From: Favolaschia claudopus
Taxonomy: Eukaryota; Basidiomycota; Agaricomycetes; Agaricales; Mycenaceae
Length of the DNA: 64,000 bases
Assembly: GCA_037176885.1 (NCBI GenBank)
Contig: JAWWNJ010000005.1
Span: 2,790,001-2,854,000 of the forward strand
Reading direction: 5' to 3'
This document shows, piece after piece, positions 23,201 through 34,300 of the stretch. The notes beneath the pieces are model-generated. The model saw only the letters and a program-made list of their open reading frames with translations. It did not search any database and was not told where the DNA came from. Positions within the stretch are counted from its first letter, which is position 1; every line of letters starts with the position of its first letter. A program made the position numbers and the translations under genes.

Positions 23201-23624
23201 TAAGGTAGAGAGCAACCAAGTACGGTTGCCCCACGTGATTTAGCCTTTTTGAGAAGATGCAGTCCGTTCCACCTATGCTCGAGAGAAATTAAAGAATCTG
23301 GCTCTACAATTCTGTGTGCATACATAATAGGTACCCAGAAGTCAAACACTATGCATGCAAGATGAGATTCGAGGGACTAGTTTCCAAATTGATGGCAGAC
23401 CTCAGAATCCCATCAAATCCATCGTTTTTGCATCATTCAAGAACTAGTCGTTCAATTCTACATCTTTCTCTAAAGTCCAAGCTTGGGGACATCATCAGTA
23501 AAATTCTCCTCAGACCTGTAGATCCAGATTCTTTAATTTCTCTCGAGCATAGGTGGAACGGACTGCATCTTCTCAAAAAGGCTAAATCACGTGGGGCAAC
23601 CGTACTTGGTTGCTCTCTACCTTA
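23201..23624. mobile_element. Foldback element with perfect 101-bp inverted repeats
   Basis: The stretches 23201-23301 and 23524-23624 are exact reverse complements over about 101 bases, separated by a 222-base loop. Inside the arms a further 13 or so bases match imperfectly. Each arm begins TA then AGGTAGAGAG, so the element can be read as TIRs flanked by the TA duplication typical of Tc1/mariner, a MITE-like element. Because the arms are identical, both strands encode the same short peptide (SLISLEHRWNGLHLLKKA). No transposase is present. It could alternatively be a hairpin RNA source, since a transcript would fold into a long perfect duplex. Confidence 0.75.
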
Positions 23625-25144
23625 GCAGCACCAAAGTTCTAGCAGTGGGGAAGTCTGCATAAATATACTGCAAGTTGTGGAGATGTTGTTACACTCTTGG
23701 TTCCTGCAATGTCGGAAGTAGGTTATTTCGAGCGAGTCGGAGCGACGCACTGGCCGACGCTGGCACAAGCGCTCCCAAGTTAGCAAAGTTGAAGCCTGAT
23801 GCCGTGAGCGCTGATAGCGTTGACTTATCCACGCTCCTGTGTCGCAGCGCGCCGCTGGGAAAACACAATCGTGCAGACGGAAGATTCTAAACTTCAAGAT
23901 GAACATGATGGAGACTCGGAGTGGAGGAGTTGGAGAGTAAGCACACCCAAGGACCTTCCATAAGGGGAAGACGGTGATGGGTTCTTTATTCGGGTCGGCG
24001 CGGGCGGCGAGCATAACCCGACCATCTCCGAGGCTCTAGGCCTCTAGGTCCTTGATGATTTGCCGCACTTGATCCACAGACTCGACGCCGCCGTGAGCAA
24101 GTCGCGTCGACGCGCGAGAATAAAAGACAAGGGTAAAGACGCGTTCAGACGCCTTGGCCATCGCTCAAAGGCCTCGAAATTGTCAGAGATCAGGTGCCGA
24201 GAGTGGCTCTGAGAAACTGTAAACTCAAAGAGACAATTTTGACAGGAGAGAGTAGGAGAGTAAAGAACGTCAATATGGCGCCTAAGTTGGGATATATTCG
24301 TGGCCCCAAAAACAGTAAAATCGAGCTTGAATCCCATTGTTGAGCTCAGTATCAGTTGGCGCACCGCTATGTACATACTTATCTACGCCGTATGCCAAAA
24401 ATACAAGGAAAAAAAAAACCATAGCACAACCCACCGCACAGAGAAGGAACCGAACTTGAGACGTCCAGAGGGACGTTTCTTAGCGAGGTGAGCGTACAAC
24501 CGGTACACCAAAGAACGGATGCAAGATAGCCTAAATCTGTAGTCATAACGCGAAGACAGGGCTGCCCGGACACCAGGACACCGGAATTCGCTAAATTTTG
24601 CGAACATACAGCTCATGGTATGCTCCCAGACGCGTCGGAGGGCAGTCAGGAAGGCATAAGCAAGCCATAATAGGCAGCAGGACGTGCAAGGGAAGGGAGA
24701 TCAAGGGATCAAGCGGGACCTTCCCAAAAAGGAAGGTCCTTGGGTGGGCTTCAATTCCGGAGGAGTTGGTCTGTCACGGTCACATGTGTATCTGTCCCTT
24801 GATTGGCCCGAGGAGTCGTCCTCTTAGTCTGAATCCAAGTTCAGGTTAAGTTGCATGAGGAGCCAGGCCATTACGCCGAGAGGTCTACAGGATTGAAATT
24901 TCGATTGTCCTCAAGTTTTCGCCCATTTTATCAGGATATGGAACAGTACTTCGGCAACTAGTACGTTCCGATCAATGTCCTGGAAACTAACTACAATTTC
25001 CCCCAAAAAACGTCTCAAAAAGGGAATTCTAGGCAAATTCGGCTATTGGCTCAAACTCCTCGATCCCGTGATTTTTAGCTCTCTTCTTGCTTCTTCTTGA
25101 AGTTCTTCTACTGTTGGCTGCACACGACGCCTAGAACAATATTA
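23625..25144. other. No recognised gene
   Basis: Minus-strand frames of 130 codons (23622-24014) and 110 codons (24044-24376) show no domain I know. A 17-base block, ACACCCAAGGACCTTCC (near 23942), recurs inverted near 24727-24745, where it also forms a small local hairpin (GGACCTTCC...GGAAGGTCC). The last 200 bases upstream of 25145 are A/T-rich and presumably promoter. Confidence 0.3.
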
Positions 25145-27257
25145 ATGTCCGCCAACGACAGCCCCGACACCCCCACCCCCGACCATGACGCCGGCGACGA
25201 CAACGGCGACGCCATCGTCGACGTCGTCTTGACACCAGACACCGCCACTCTCGAGAAGGCGCTGGCAGAGCGCGCCGCGAAGCGCCAGGCACTAGCAGCC
25301 CAGAAGCACCAGTCCGCGACTGAGAAGCAGGCTTTTGTGCGTCTCGTCCTTCATTTTCGACGGACGAATGAACGAATAAATGAAATCACCAGGGAGTGAC
25401 TTTGATGAAAATAAAAAACTACGAGGCGGCGGCGGGGTGCTTTGCAGAGGCATGTAGACTGTGGCGCGGAAACCCCGTTGCGCGATGTGATCTGGCTACT
25501 GCGTTGCTTCATCTTGGAAAGTGCGGACCGCTATTTTGCTTACGATCATCGCATACTCATCCGTTCTCAGATTTGTAGATGCAGAGAAGCAGGCTTCAAC
25601 GGCTCTCAACCTTGACCCAAAACTAGTAGAGGCTCGGTATGCTCGTGCAATGGCTCGCAAGGGTCGAGGCAACCTTCGTGGCGCAATTGTCGGTGCGTTC
25701 TTTTTTCATCGCCAGAACGTCGATATGGGCAGGCACACGACCCAATGTGGCTATTCGGTGAACCCCGATACGGGGCGACAACAGGCTGTCCCGTTTGCCT
25801 TGACGGTGGCTTGAGGAACAATATCTATGCCTGCCTTCAAAATGCCCTGCATCCTCATACTTGGACACCCAGGCCTCGGAGGCACTCGAGATTCCTCTAC
25901 CCATTCTCTCTTTGCTGTATCGTGTCGCACCACCGCCCCCACTGACATGACTCCCAGATTTCCAAACCGTTCTCGAGCTTGCCCCCGACAATGTCAGCGC
26001 GCAAGCCGCGCTTCAAGATTTACAAGCTGAACAGGCCGCCGCTGCTACTGCCGCGTCCACGTCCGCCCCGGAACCAACCCCTTCTTCCGCACCTTCAGAA
26101 GACGCACCCCCCAGCGCCGAACCCTCTAACCCTCCGGCTAATGATGCGGCGGCACCTCCACCACCACCTGCCGCCTCTACCGAGGACCCCACCGCCGGTG
26201 CCGACGACTCCGCCTCCCTTGCCAACCCGCTCCCCACCTCCACCCCCCTCCCCACCTCCGAAATCTTCGACGACGACTCCGCCTCGGACACCTCCGACGC
26301 CCTCCACACCGCCCGCGGCACCCCCTGCCTCTTCTACAACACCTCCTCCTGCAAGCGCGGCACCCTCTGCGCCTTCTCGCACGCGCCCGACCGGCGCAGC
26401 GTGCGCGACGGCCTCGGGAAGAACGTCTGTCTGTATTGGCTCGTGGGATTATGTAAGTTTGGGCCGAAGTGTATATATAAGCATGGGAGGGAGGCGTTGG
26501 GGGCGGGGTGGTGGGATGAGGAGGGGAGGACGAGGGAGATGCGGGAGAAGGTGGAGAGGGGGAGGGAGGTGCGGAAGAAGGCGAGGGAGGAGAGGGAGAA
26601 GAGGGGGGCGACTGGTGGAGGGAGGGGAAAAGGAAGGGGGAAGGGGAAGGGGAAAGGGAGGGATGGGGAGCGAGGGAAGAGTGCGGCTGAGGAAGGCGCG
26701 GGCGCGGTGGGGGTGGAAGGCGCGCCCAATCACAACAGCAACGAGAAACCCAAGAGCGGTAACCACAACAACAACCAGAGGCATAAAGGCAAACAGCCGC
26801 AGGGTAGGAAAGGCCTGCCGCCGCCGCCGCGCACCACAGCGGAACACAACGCGAGCGTCCTAGCGAGCGTCAGCGCGCAGCATGCTGCACTAGCGGCGGA
26901 GCTCGCGAGGCGGATGGCGCTGTTCAATATGACGATGGGGATATCGCCATATGAGAGCTATGCGGTGGGGATGCCCGTTGGCGGTGTGGGGCATGGGCAT
27001 GGGCATGGGATACCGCAGCCGATGATGGGGGTGGATGGTACTAGTGGTGTTGCTGCAGGCGCTGGGGCGGAGGCGGTTGCGGGGGCGCCGGAGAATGCGA
27101 GTGCTGGGTTTACGGAGTACGTGCATTCGCCGCGCGCAGCTGAGGTGCGTTAGGTTATGCTGTTTGGGTTTTGATCTACGTACACGAAAATGACTGACTG
27201 ACTCGCGTGCTGTAGGCGTCGGAAGCGGAGGGGGCGGGAGCGGGGCTATCTTACTAA
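25145..27257 (+). CDS. TPR and tandem CCCH zinc-finger protein
   Basis: Five exons (25145-25336, 25393-25520, 25571-25692, 25958-27144, 27216-27257) join in frame to 556 codons. The order is an acidic N-terminus; a TPR-like pair of helices around MKIKNYEAAAGCFAEA and DAEKQASTALNLDP (residues about 60-140); an Ala/Pro/Ser linker; two C-x7-C-x5-C-x3-H fingers (CLFYNTSSC-KRGTLC-AFSH and CLYWLVGLC-KFGPKC-IYKH); a strongly basic Gly/Arg/Lys-rich stretch; and a low-complexity tail with GHGHGHGIPQPMMG. CCCH fingers of this spacing bind RNA or act in RNA metabolism, and TPRs bind partner proteins, so a role in RNA handling is inferred. The third intron is long (265 bases). The 3' part has a decayed inverted copy at 13432-14312. 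The last intron was chosen because it gives consensus ends and a short open final exon. Confidence 0.88.
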
Positions 27258-29520
27258 CCGCGTCGGGTACGGGGTGCCATCTACTGACTGGTTGAGATGA
27301 TCTAAGGAGGGGAAGGACTCCAAGGAGGGAGATGGAGATGCGTGGATTAAATCTAAAATTTGTGTGCTTAACGTATTTATTTTATTTATCGAGTTTTGGA
27401 TGTGATTTGGGGGTGGTAAACGCGGTGGGTGGGAAGCGGGTGTATCTTACAGAGTCGGATTGTCGCTGCTGAGAAACATCTTTTTCTGCTGGCAATCCGA
27501 CGAAAATACTTGCGAAATTCACAGCACAGCCACTTATCACTCTTCCACAGCATCGATGACCGTTCTGCACTCTGCAATGGCGCGACTACAGGACGTAGGG
27601 GAAGATCTACTGATCAAGATTCTGTCGTTCTGCGATGTGTATACTGTGCTTCTGGTATCCAGGGTGCGTCCGAGTCATCTGCCGTTTCCTTGAATCGCAT
27701 TCAAATACTTAGTTCACCCAGGTCGATAAATTCCTCCACCAAATTTCTCTGACCAAGCAGCTCTGGGTTCATCTCCTGCGAGACCTTGGTTCAAGAGGTC
27801 TGATTCGGCGTCCTTCCGAAGCAGAGATCGATGAATATTCTACGCGGGATATTATGCACGAGATCAAACGAATAGTCTGTGGGCCGGAAACATGGGCCCC
27901 GGAGTCTATACAGCCTCCGACGATTCATCGCCAGGTTGTTTTCCATCCTGGTATTGACATGGATGAGATATTTGGCATGCCATTGTTGATTCCTGGAGGG
28001 ACGCACGCTATCCTGCAAACATCTGGATTTATCGGGCTTTATGAGGTTCAGAACGGGAAGTGTATTTGGCAGTGTATTTGGCAGAAGGCTTCAGAGCGGG
28101 GATCTATTGGGGTGGACTTGATTGAGCGAGGGCAGAAAGTACGCGTTGCTATGGTGCCCGGAAAGTTTTCGCCCAATGCGTGCGTGTGTCCCTCTCGCGA
28201 TTATATTTTGAATGAGGGTATTAATACTCATTCATTCATTTGCATAAAGCAAGATAATGATTTGTGAGATCGATCTCCACAAGGGCGAATCGTTGGAAGT
28301 CTTTAGCGTTTCAATGCCGATGGGAAACTTCTCGGGAGATCTTTGGTGGTGCAAGGATTTGCGAGGAGAATACATGATTATTCATATCTACTCGTTGGGA
28401 ATGCCAGGCGGTCACATTTTTGTGCTGGTTAACTGGCGTCAGCATCAGCAAATTATATTAACTTATGGCGAACGGAGTACGATCACAGACGTGAGCGAAT
28501 TGAATTAATTGACTTCCAGATCGTTTCCTCACGTATCCGGATCCTTAGCTGAAACCCCGTCTGCTGCCAAATCACTTGCTTGTTACTTGCGAGGTCTCCA
28601 TCCAAGGAAAGAGACAACATTCCATAGTAGCGACAGCGTATTCCGAGCTGGACGCGTATTGGCATCCTCTCAATATAGATCCGAAAACCATGCCCTTCAG
28701 TGGTACCGATTTCTCTTCATACCCAATCAATCCTCCGGTGGAAGGCAAGCATGTCCCCATCAGTGCCATGGCCCCTCTCGAATTCGAAGGCGTACCCCTC
28801 CGTCAACAACACGCCTGCCAGTCACAATACATCCATGAGAGTCCCATCCGGCAAGGCGTCTACAAAATTCTCTCCTATACGATTTCGACCATCTATCCGC
28901 GGCCTGCACACAGCCAGGCCCTGCTAACGTTTGAGTTTGCGGCCGACGAATCACCTCAAAAGATCCGACATTCCGGTTCGTATCACAGTTTGCCAGGTAG
29001 TAATGGGGGAGAAATGATTTCGTATGCTGGGTATACCGTCCGCTGGACAGATGGTGTTGATGTTGTTATGGATATGAAAGGAAGCAGAACGGAGAAAAGA
29101 AGAAATGCAGACTTTTGCGTGATGAAGGCATCGAGGGGATGGCAGTCGATGTATTTTTCAGCGGTGAACGGGGCAGTACTTGCAATAGCGGATGGCTCTG
29201 TCGTCGTTTCATATTACAAGTAGGAAAACAATGGTCTGCAGAAGTGCTATCTGGCACAACTGCTTTCCGAGTTCATTGTTCCTCCCAGACCACCAAGCTC
29301 CACCAAGACGGAAACAAAAAACTTTTCCACCGATTCTGAGACTGCTGCCAGTGAAATCGCGCCTTCCAGGCTCCAGCGTCCTGCCATTCGGGTTTTTTGT
29401 GTCCCCGAGAATAACTTAATTCTTCTCCGGACGAGCCTCCACAGGAACAAAGCGAGGTCCTCATTTAAGGGTTTACGAGAATCCTAAAAATAGTGACAGT
29501 TTGAACTCGGCCAACACCGA
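26016..29520. repeat. Right arm of large inverted duplication (intact copy)
   Basis: This matches the minus strand of 9840-14312. It starts in the fourth exon of the TPR/CCCH gene and ends about 300 bases past the F-box stop. Both genes are open in this arm, and the sites where the two transposons lie in the other arm are uninterrupted here (28263-28275 and about 28384). Confidence 0.9.
27577..29223 (+). CDS. F-box protein, intact copy
   Basis: Four exons (27577-27663, 27722-28183, 28269-28490, 28549-29223) join in frame to 481 residues. An ATG at 27556 in the same frame would add seven. The F-box is at the very N-terminus: DVGEDLLIKILSFCDVYTVLLVSR. The remainder has no repeat or domain I recognise but reads as a beta-rich C-terminal half (ADGSVVVSYYK at the end). 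F-box proteins bind Skp1 and bring substrates to SCF ubiquitin ligases; the target is unknown. Introns are 58, 85 and 58 bases. The middle exon carries a 12-base in-frame tandem duplication giving CIWQCIWQ (about 28062-28085), absent from the inverted copy. The frame is fully open, so this is the working copy of the pair. Confidence 0.88.
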
Positions 29521-29721
29521 CCGATTTCGCGGCTTGCCGTAATTTCTCACGACCACAGCACCTCCGCCCTCCATCAACCAAGTCCCCACGACGAAAATGA
29601 GGCCAGTACATTGACCTTGGACTGTATGCTGCAAACTCACGTTATCAGAATTTCTAGAATACAACCTTCAGCCGTCAGCTTCTTCCGTTATCTTGTCAGT
29701 GGAAACTAACAGTGATCTCAG
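29224..29721. other. Spacer between F-box genes, end of the duplication
   Basis: The first 300 bases are the shared 3' flank of the duplicated F-box gene. The match to the other arm can be followed to a block CCTAAAAATAG...AACTCGGCCAAC (29483-29521; inverted at about 9838-9880). The rest probably carries the promoter and an unresolved first exon of the next F-box gene: an intron ending GTGATCTCAG with a CTAAC branch closes at 29721. Confidence 0.45.
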
Positions 29722-31377
29722 GCAGATTCAGAGGCACTGCGACAGCGACGACTCGAGATTACTGCTCTACGCGAAGAGGCTGCCGCTTCTCACACGGAAC
29801 TGGAGGGATTTTTGCTGTATGCAAATGCAGCTTCTCTCCGGGCAAGGGCAGCAGGTCTCCAGAGATCGGCCAGACTGTCCGCTTATGCTTCCAGCTTTTA
29901 CCTGGAGTTGGGAAATACTGTGCTGCAGGAATTAGCGGTAGTTGAGAAAGCCATTCAACGACTGGAAAAGGGCTTCACGATCGACGATCCTATCGGCCTT
30001 GCATCTGTTGTTCAACGCACTCCACCGGAAATTCTCACCGAAATATTTCGCTGGACGCTAGCAATCGAATTGCGCGGCTATTCTTGTGAAGTGAACGGGA
30101 GGAGGGTGCTTACAGCGCCGTGGCGTCTCACACATGTTTGTAGAGCTTGGAGAAATGCTGCACACGGCGATGGGTGGCTTTGGTCTCATGTTATCATCGA
30201 CGCATGTGGGTTGGTGGGAGATCTTCGTGTCGCCTATCCTCTGGAGGCTCTGGAAAGTCAACTTCGGCTGTCTTCTGTAGCTCCGCTGAAGATCGAATTC
30301 CGTGTTGACGATTCAACCACGGAGATGGACCACTGCTCTCCTTTGTTTTCTCTACTCGCAGATCAGAGCCATCGATGGACCCATCTGACCGTTGCATGGG
30401 GGAGTAGCTGCAGGTTCCTCAACAGTATTCTGGCGCGGGTCACAGGGCACATCGACCGCCTGTGCTATCTCTTCCTTGACGTCCAGACTCATGAAACAAC
30501 TGGCCGGTGGTTTTCCGATCTGAGCGATACGTTCGTCGTTGCCCCTCGCCTAAAGGACATCCGAATCACAAATCCCGTTCCCACTTCACACTCTCCACCC
30601 ATTCCCTTTGCATGGAGCAATCTGACGTGTCTACATCTTGATGGTGCCATCCCTCCGCTGCTCCTTCGAATCTTGGAAATGGCGCAGAACCTCGTTGAAT
30701 GTGAACTCATTGAAAATGATGTTGTAGACTCCCCAGTCGACACATCCGGTCAAGCTGTGACGCTTCCGCACCTCTTGCGGTTGGCTTGCGAAGGCCACTG
30801 CTCTATCCTCCCGTGCCTTTCGGCGCCGGAACTGCAAGATCTACACCTTTTAAATTCTTACATCCCTCGAAACCTGTACATCCCGGAATTCCTAGAGCGC
30901 TCCCGTTGCAATCTCAAGCGGTTCCGGTTCGCATCGTATGATGAACGAGCAGCCAACATTGTGGATTGCCCTTCGACTCTGGTCCATCTAGATCTCGATT
31001 GGGACAACAGCAGCGCATACATGGTCTCAGTCCCTGACTTTCCCAAGAATGTTGTCGCAGCCTTACACTACTCAAAAGGGCTCTGCCCTAGGTTGACATC
31101 CATGTGTATTGCTTCGCCTCAGGATCGGGTCAAATCCGAGTTGATGGATTTTGAGGCAGCGTTGTGCGAGATGGTAGAATCCCGATGGAATTTACCGACC
31201 GACAAACGTTCACTACGCGGCATTCGCATCTCGACTATCATTTATTCTTCGGATGTGCGGGGCAGATTTGAGGCATTGAAAATTTCTGGTCTGAAGATTA
31301 ACGACCCAGCAGAGCCGATGCCATCTATTTCTAATGAGAGGAGTCGGAGGACGAGGGACTACTTATTTCAACTGTGA
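29722..31377 (+). CDS. F-box protein with N-terminal coiled coil
   Basis: The main exon opens after an acceptor at 29721 and stays open to a stop at 31377. It begins with a charged coiled coil (ALRQRRLEITALREEAAASH), then the F-box (RTPPEILTEIFRWTLAI...LTHVCRAWRNAAHGDGWLWS, about residues 80-135), then leucine-rich strands over the remaining 400 residues. This is the standard layout of the very large F-box family of mushrooms. The first exon with the true ATG is not resolved; the first in-frame ATG-free stretch shows it lies upstream of 29722. At the 3' end, CT|GTGAGT...AATTCAG (31372-31421) looks like a good intron, so the last codons may come from a further exon. Substrate unknown. Confidence 0.82.
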   Translation, partial: ADSEALRQRRLEITALREEAAASHTELEGFLLYANAASLRARAAGLQRSARLSAYASSFYLELGNTVLQELAVVEKAIQRLEKGFTIDDPIGLASVVQRTPPEILTEIFRWTLAIELRGYSCEVNGRRVLTAPWRLTHVCRAWRNAAHGDGWLWSHVIIDACGLVGDLRVAYPLEALESQLRLSSVAPLKIEFRVDDSTTEMDHCSPLFSLLADQSHRWTHLTVAWGSSCRFLNSILARVTGHIDRLCYLFLDVQTHETTGRWFSDLSDTFVVAPRLKDIRITNPVPTSHSPPIPFAWSNLTCLHLDGAIPPLLLRILEMAQNLVECELIENDVVDSPVDTSGQAVTLPHLLRLACEGHCSILPCLSAPELQDLHLLNSYIPRNLYIPEFLERSRCNLKRFRFASYDERAANIVDCPSTLVHLDLDWDNSSAYMVSVPDFPKNVVAALHYSKGLCPRLTSMCIASPQDRVKSELMDFEAALCEMVESRWNLPTDKRSLRGIRISTIIYSSDVRGRFEALKISGLKINDPAEPMPSISNERSRRTRDYLFQL

Positions 31378-34300
31378 GTGTATTGATAGCGTCGACTGCT
31401 TTGAATTTGACATGAAAATTCAGGGCGTTGGCACTAAATAGTGAGCTTACGTGTAACTCACACCTCCATGAAGTAAATTACCTACTCTCCCTTCTACACT
31501 CGGTGTACCAAAAGCTTTTTAAAAAGTTGCTTGTGTTTCGTCTAAACGGAACAATATTTGATGATCACAATAGCGACACCCGAATATTATGATTGCCGTA
31601 TTTGTGCCGATGATCCCCGTCCCGGCGGGGATACTCTGGACTCCCGCGCCAAGCCAAACCACACACGATGCCTTTTCGTCCTCCCCGAATCCTCCCTAAT
31701 TCAAGCCCTCCCCGGCCCAACGGTTTCTACGGCTGCATCCGTGCTCATGCCAAATTGTACTACTACAGCTTGAAAGAATCAAATGCTTTTCTTTACCCCC
31801 CTTCGCTCCCGATGACCCGCGCGTCGGCGGAAAACTGCAGCCCATGATCGTGGAGCTGCATTTGCTATAGCAGAACTCAACAAGCCGTAGGTGTTGTTCA
31901 TTTGAAAGGCGCGTCGTTCATACATACCATATGCTTCTGAATAATTACCGGTTCTGACGCGAACTCGAACGCAGGATGATTCTTGGGCGTTTTGAGTTGT
32001 CTCGAGATGAAAAGCATATGCATATGCTCAAGTCGTCGTCGAGCCTGTCATCTGTCGGCATAGCGGATATACCATCGGGTGGATCATCCAACTTGGGAAT
32101 GAGAATTGCTCTCCAGGCCGTGCCGTAGTCTCCTGGAACGACTCCAGCAACTTGAAGGCAATGCGGCGATCGATACCCTTTGACTCCGTCTCTTGGATTC
32201 GATAAACTCTCAAGCCAAACTCGCATTATGAGATTCGCTAGGTCCATAGGACGCAAAACAACGGATATCATACCAGTAGGTCACCTTGATTCTTGTCTGT
32301 CAAGCTTTCGCAGCCGATGCCTCGAGCTCCTTCCTCGCGGTCGGCGAATGATTCTTGTGGTTCAGGCTGCGTCCCTCCGCGGCGAGTACCTTACGCGCGA
32401 CGTGCTTGTGCGACGGCTATGACCTCAGTCGGCGCACTAGTTTGCGCTCCCTTCGCATCTCGCCTCGTACGATTGCCTCTCTACCTGCTCATCGATTTCC
32501 AAGAATCCGAGGCGGAGCTTGTTCAGACTCTCTTGCAATGGAGAGAGTAAGTATTCTTGTTATCAGCCAAGGTGACCCGACGTGCGCACCTCGCTCTTCT
32601 TCTGCCAGGTTCTACGTCTTCATTTCATTCACTTCCGACTCTCTCCGACTCCGAGACGCGCAGCCGCTAGCAAGCACTAGTTAGTTATCCTCAGTTCCGC
32701 GAAGGAAGACGAGGAGACTAGTAACCCCTCTATCTACCCCGGTTGTCAGTCAGCCATCCGCGCGCGCCCGGGCTTAGTTTCTTTGGGCTAGCTCTTCCTG
32801 CTTTTGGTAGGTGACACTCGATGAGGGGGGTGATGCATGTTGGCAGACGGGCCGGCGTTCTGTGATACTGGGTGGATGGATGGGGTGTCCCGGAGCTCCA
32901 TGGAAGTGTGTTGGTTGATTCGACATTCGTCCCTTGGTGGTGCCTTTCATATTCGGTCTTCTTCTGAGTCAGAGCTTGGCTTGGACAGTTGGGCTCGATC
33001 TGGGAGAGCTGACGCGTCCCTCTCTTCTTCATTCCGTTTGTAGCTGGATTGCAGTTCTTCGACAAACGTGGTCAACGGAGGGCATCAATAGGTAATGATC
33101 AGCCTGAGAGGAAGAGCTCGACCAGGTGCGGTGTCTAGTGGCCATGGCTTGCTTGACGAGTTTCTTACTAACTTGTCATCGTCTAACAGGTTGTCCGTCG
33201 GCGTCTCGCAATAAGGAAGGTAAGGGCGTTGGCAGCCGTCACGGTATGTACAGCACCTCACCTGTTCTTGCTTCCAGTTCACAGTTTACGCAAGCGGAAG
33301 GTGGGAAGGACGAGCGTGTCATTTTGTCGTGTCTTCGTTTCCATACACGTTTACGAGGTGAGAACGGCGGCGACTACCTCAGGGATCCAGGCTGATACTG
33401 AGAGTCAATTCTCTTCGCCGTTCAAGAATCTCCTCAAGTCGAAATTAAATAGCTCTATACTGCTCGGAATTCAAGACCCCAAAAAAAATAGAATTTGGAG
33501 CCAATTCACTCCTGATACATGCCCTAAAACGCATGGTGAGTGATCCCAAGACTCGCGGCGATATTCTCCTCCAATACCTCATTTGATCTAAATTCATTTT
33601 TCATCCAGCAACGCGTTCGCTTTATGTTTAGGGTGCTGCCCAGTGTCCTCGGATTTCGGTTCGGTGCGCCCAGGTTAGTCCAAGCTTTATTCGACCATGA
33701 TCCTACGTTTAATGCTGGCTGCTGCTACTAGCATCGAGCATGCTTACTCTCGATTTTTCGCGGAACAGAAAGTCCATTTGACACTGTTTCTTATCCGCTT
33801 TACTGAATATCTGAAATGACAGCTCAGATGCAGGAGATTCAGTTCTTTTATCATAATATACGCAGGAACTGATGGTATCACAGTGGATCTATCCTGGAGA
33901 GCCCCTCAAGCACTCGTGTTGGATATAGGTTACTGAACGGAGAGTGGCGCCTCAGCCTTGATCAAATCCTTCGATCAAGAATTCTAGCTAGACTTTTGAC
34001 GATATTTCAAAATCAAAGTCAATACATACACCGCGGACTCGGAGTGGCGGAGGGAAAGGAAGGAAGAGAAGAAGACAAACCAAAAGTCTTGGGTCTAGCT
34101 TTCTTCGGTGCCTGGATAATTGACTGTGATTTCTCGGAATCTTTTTTTCGCATTGATTTGACTCTAGGTTCAACCGAGTCGCTGGACAAGGTGAACTGGG
34201 TTTGATTCTTGCTTTTTGCGGTGTTGCTCACTCCATTTGCCAGTGTTGTCAAATGATATCTTCGAGAAGAACAAACCCCTCCGCCGATGTTGGTTTCCAT

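Noticed and set aside
24716..24750. Small hairpin GGACCTTCC...GGAAGGTCC as a transposon end
   Set aside because: The matching block near 23942 is only 17 bases long and no target duplication was found, so it may be chance.
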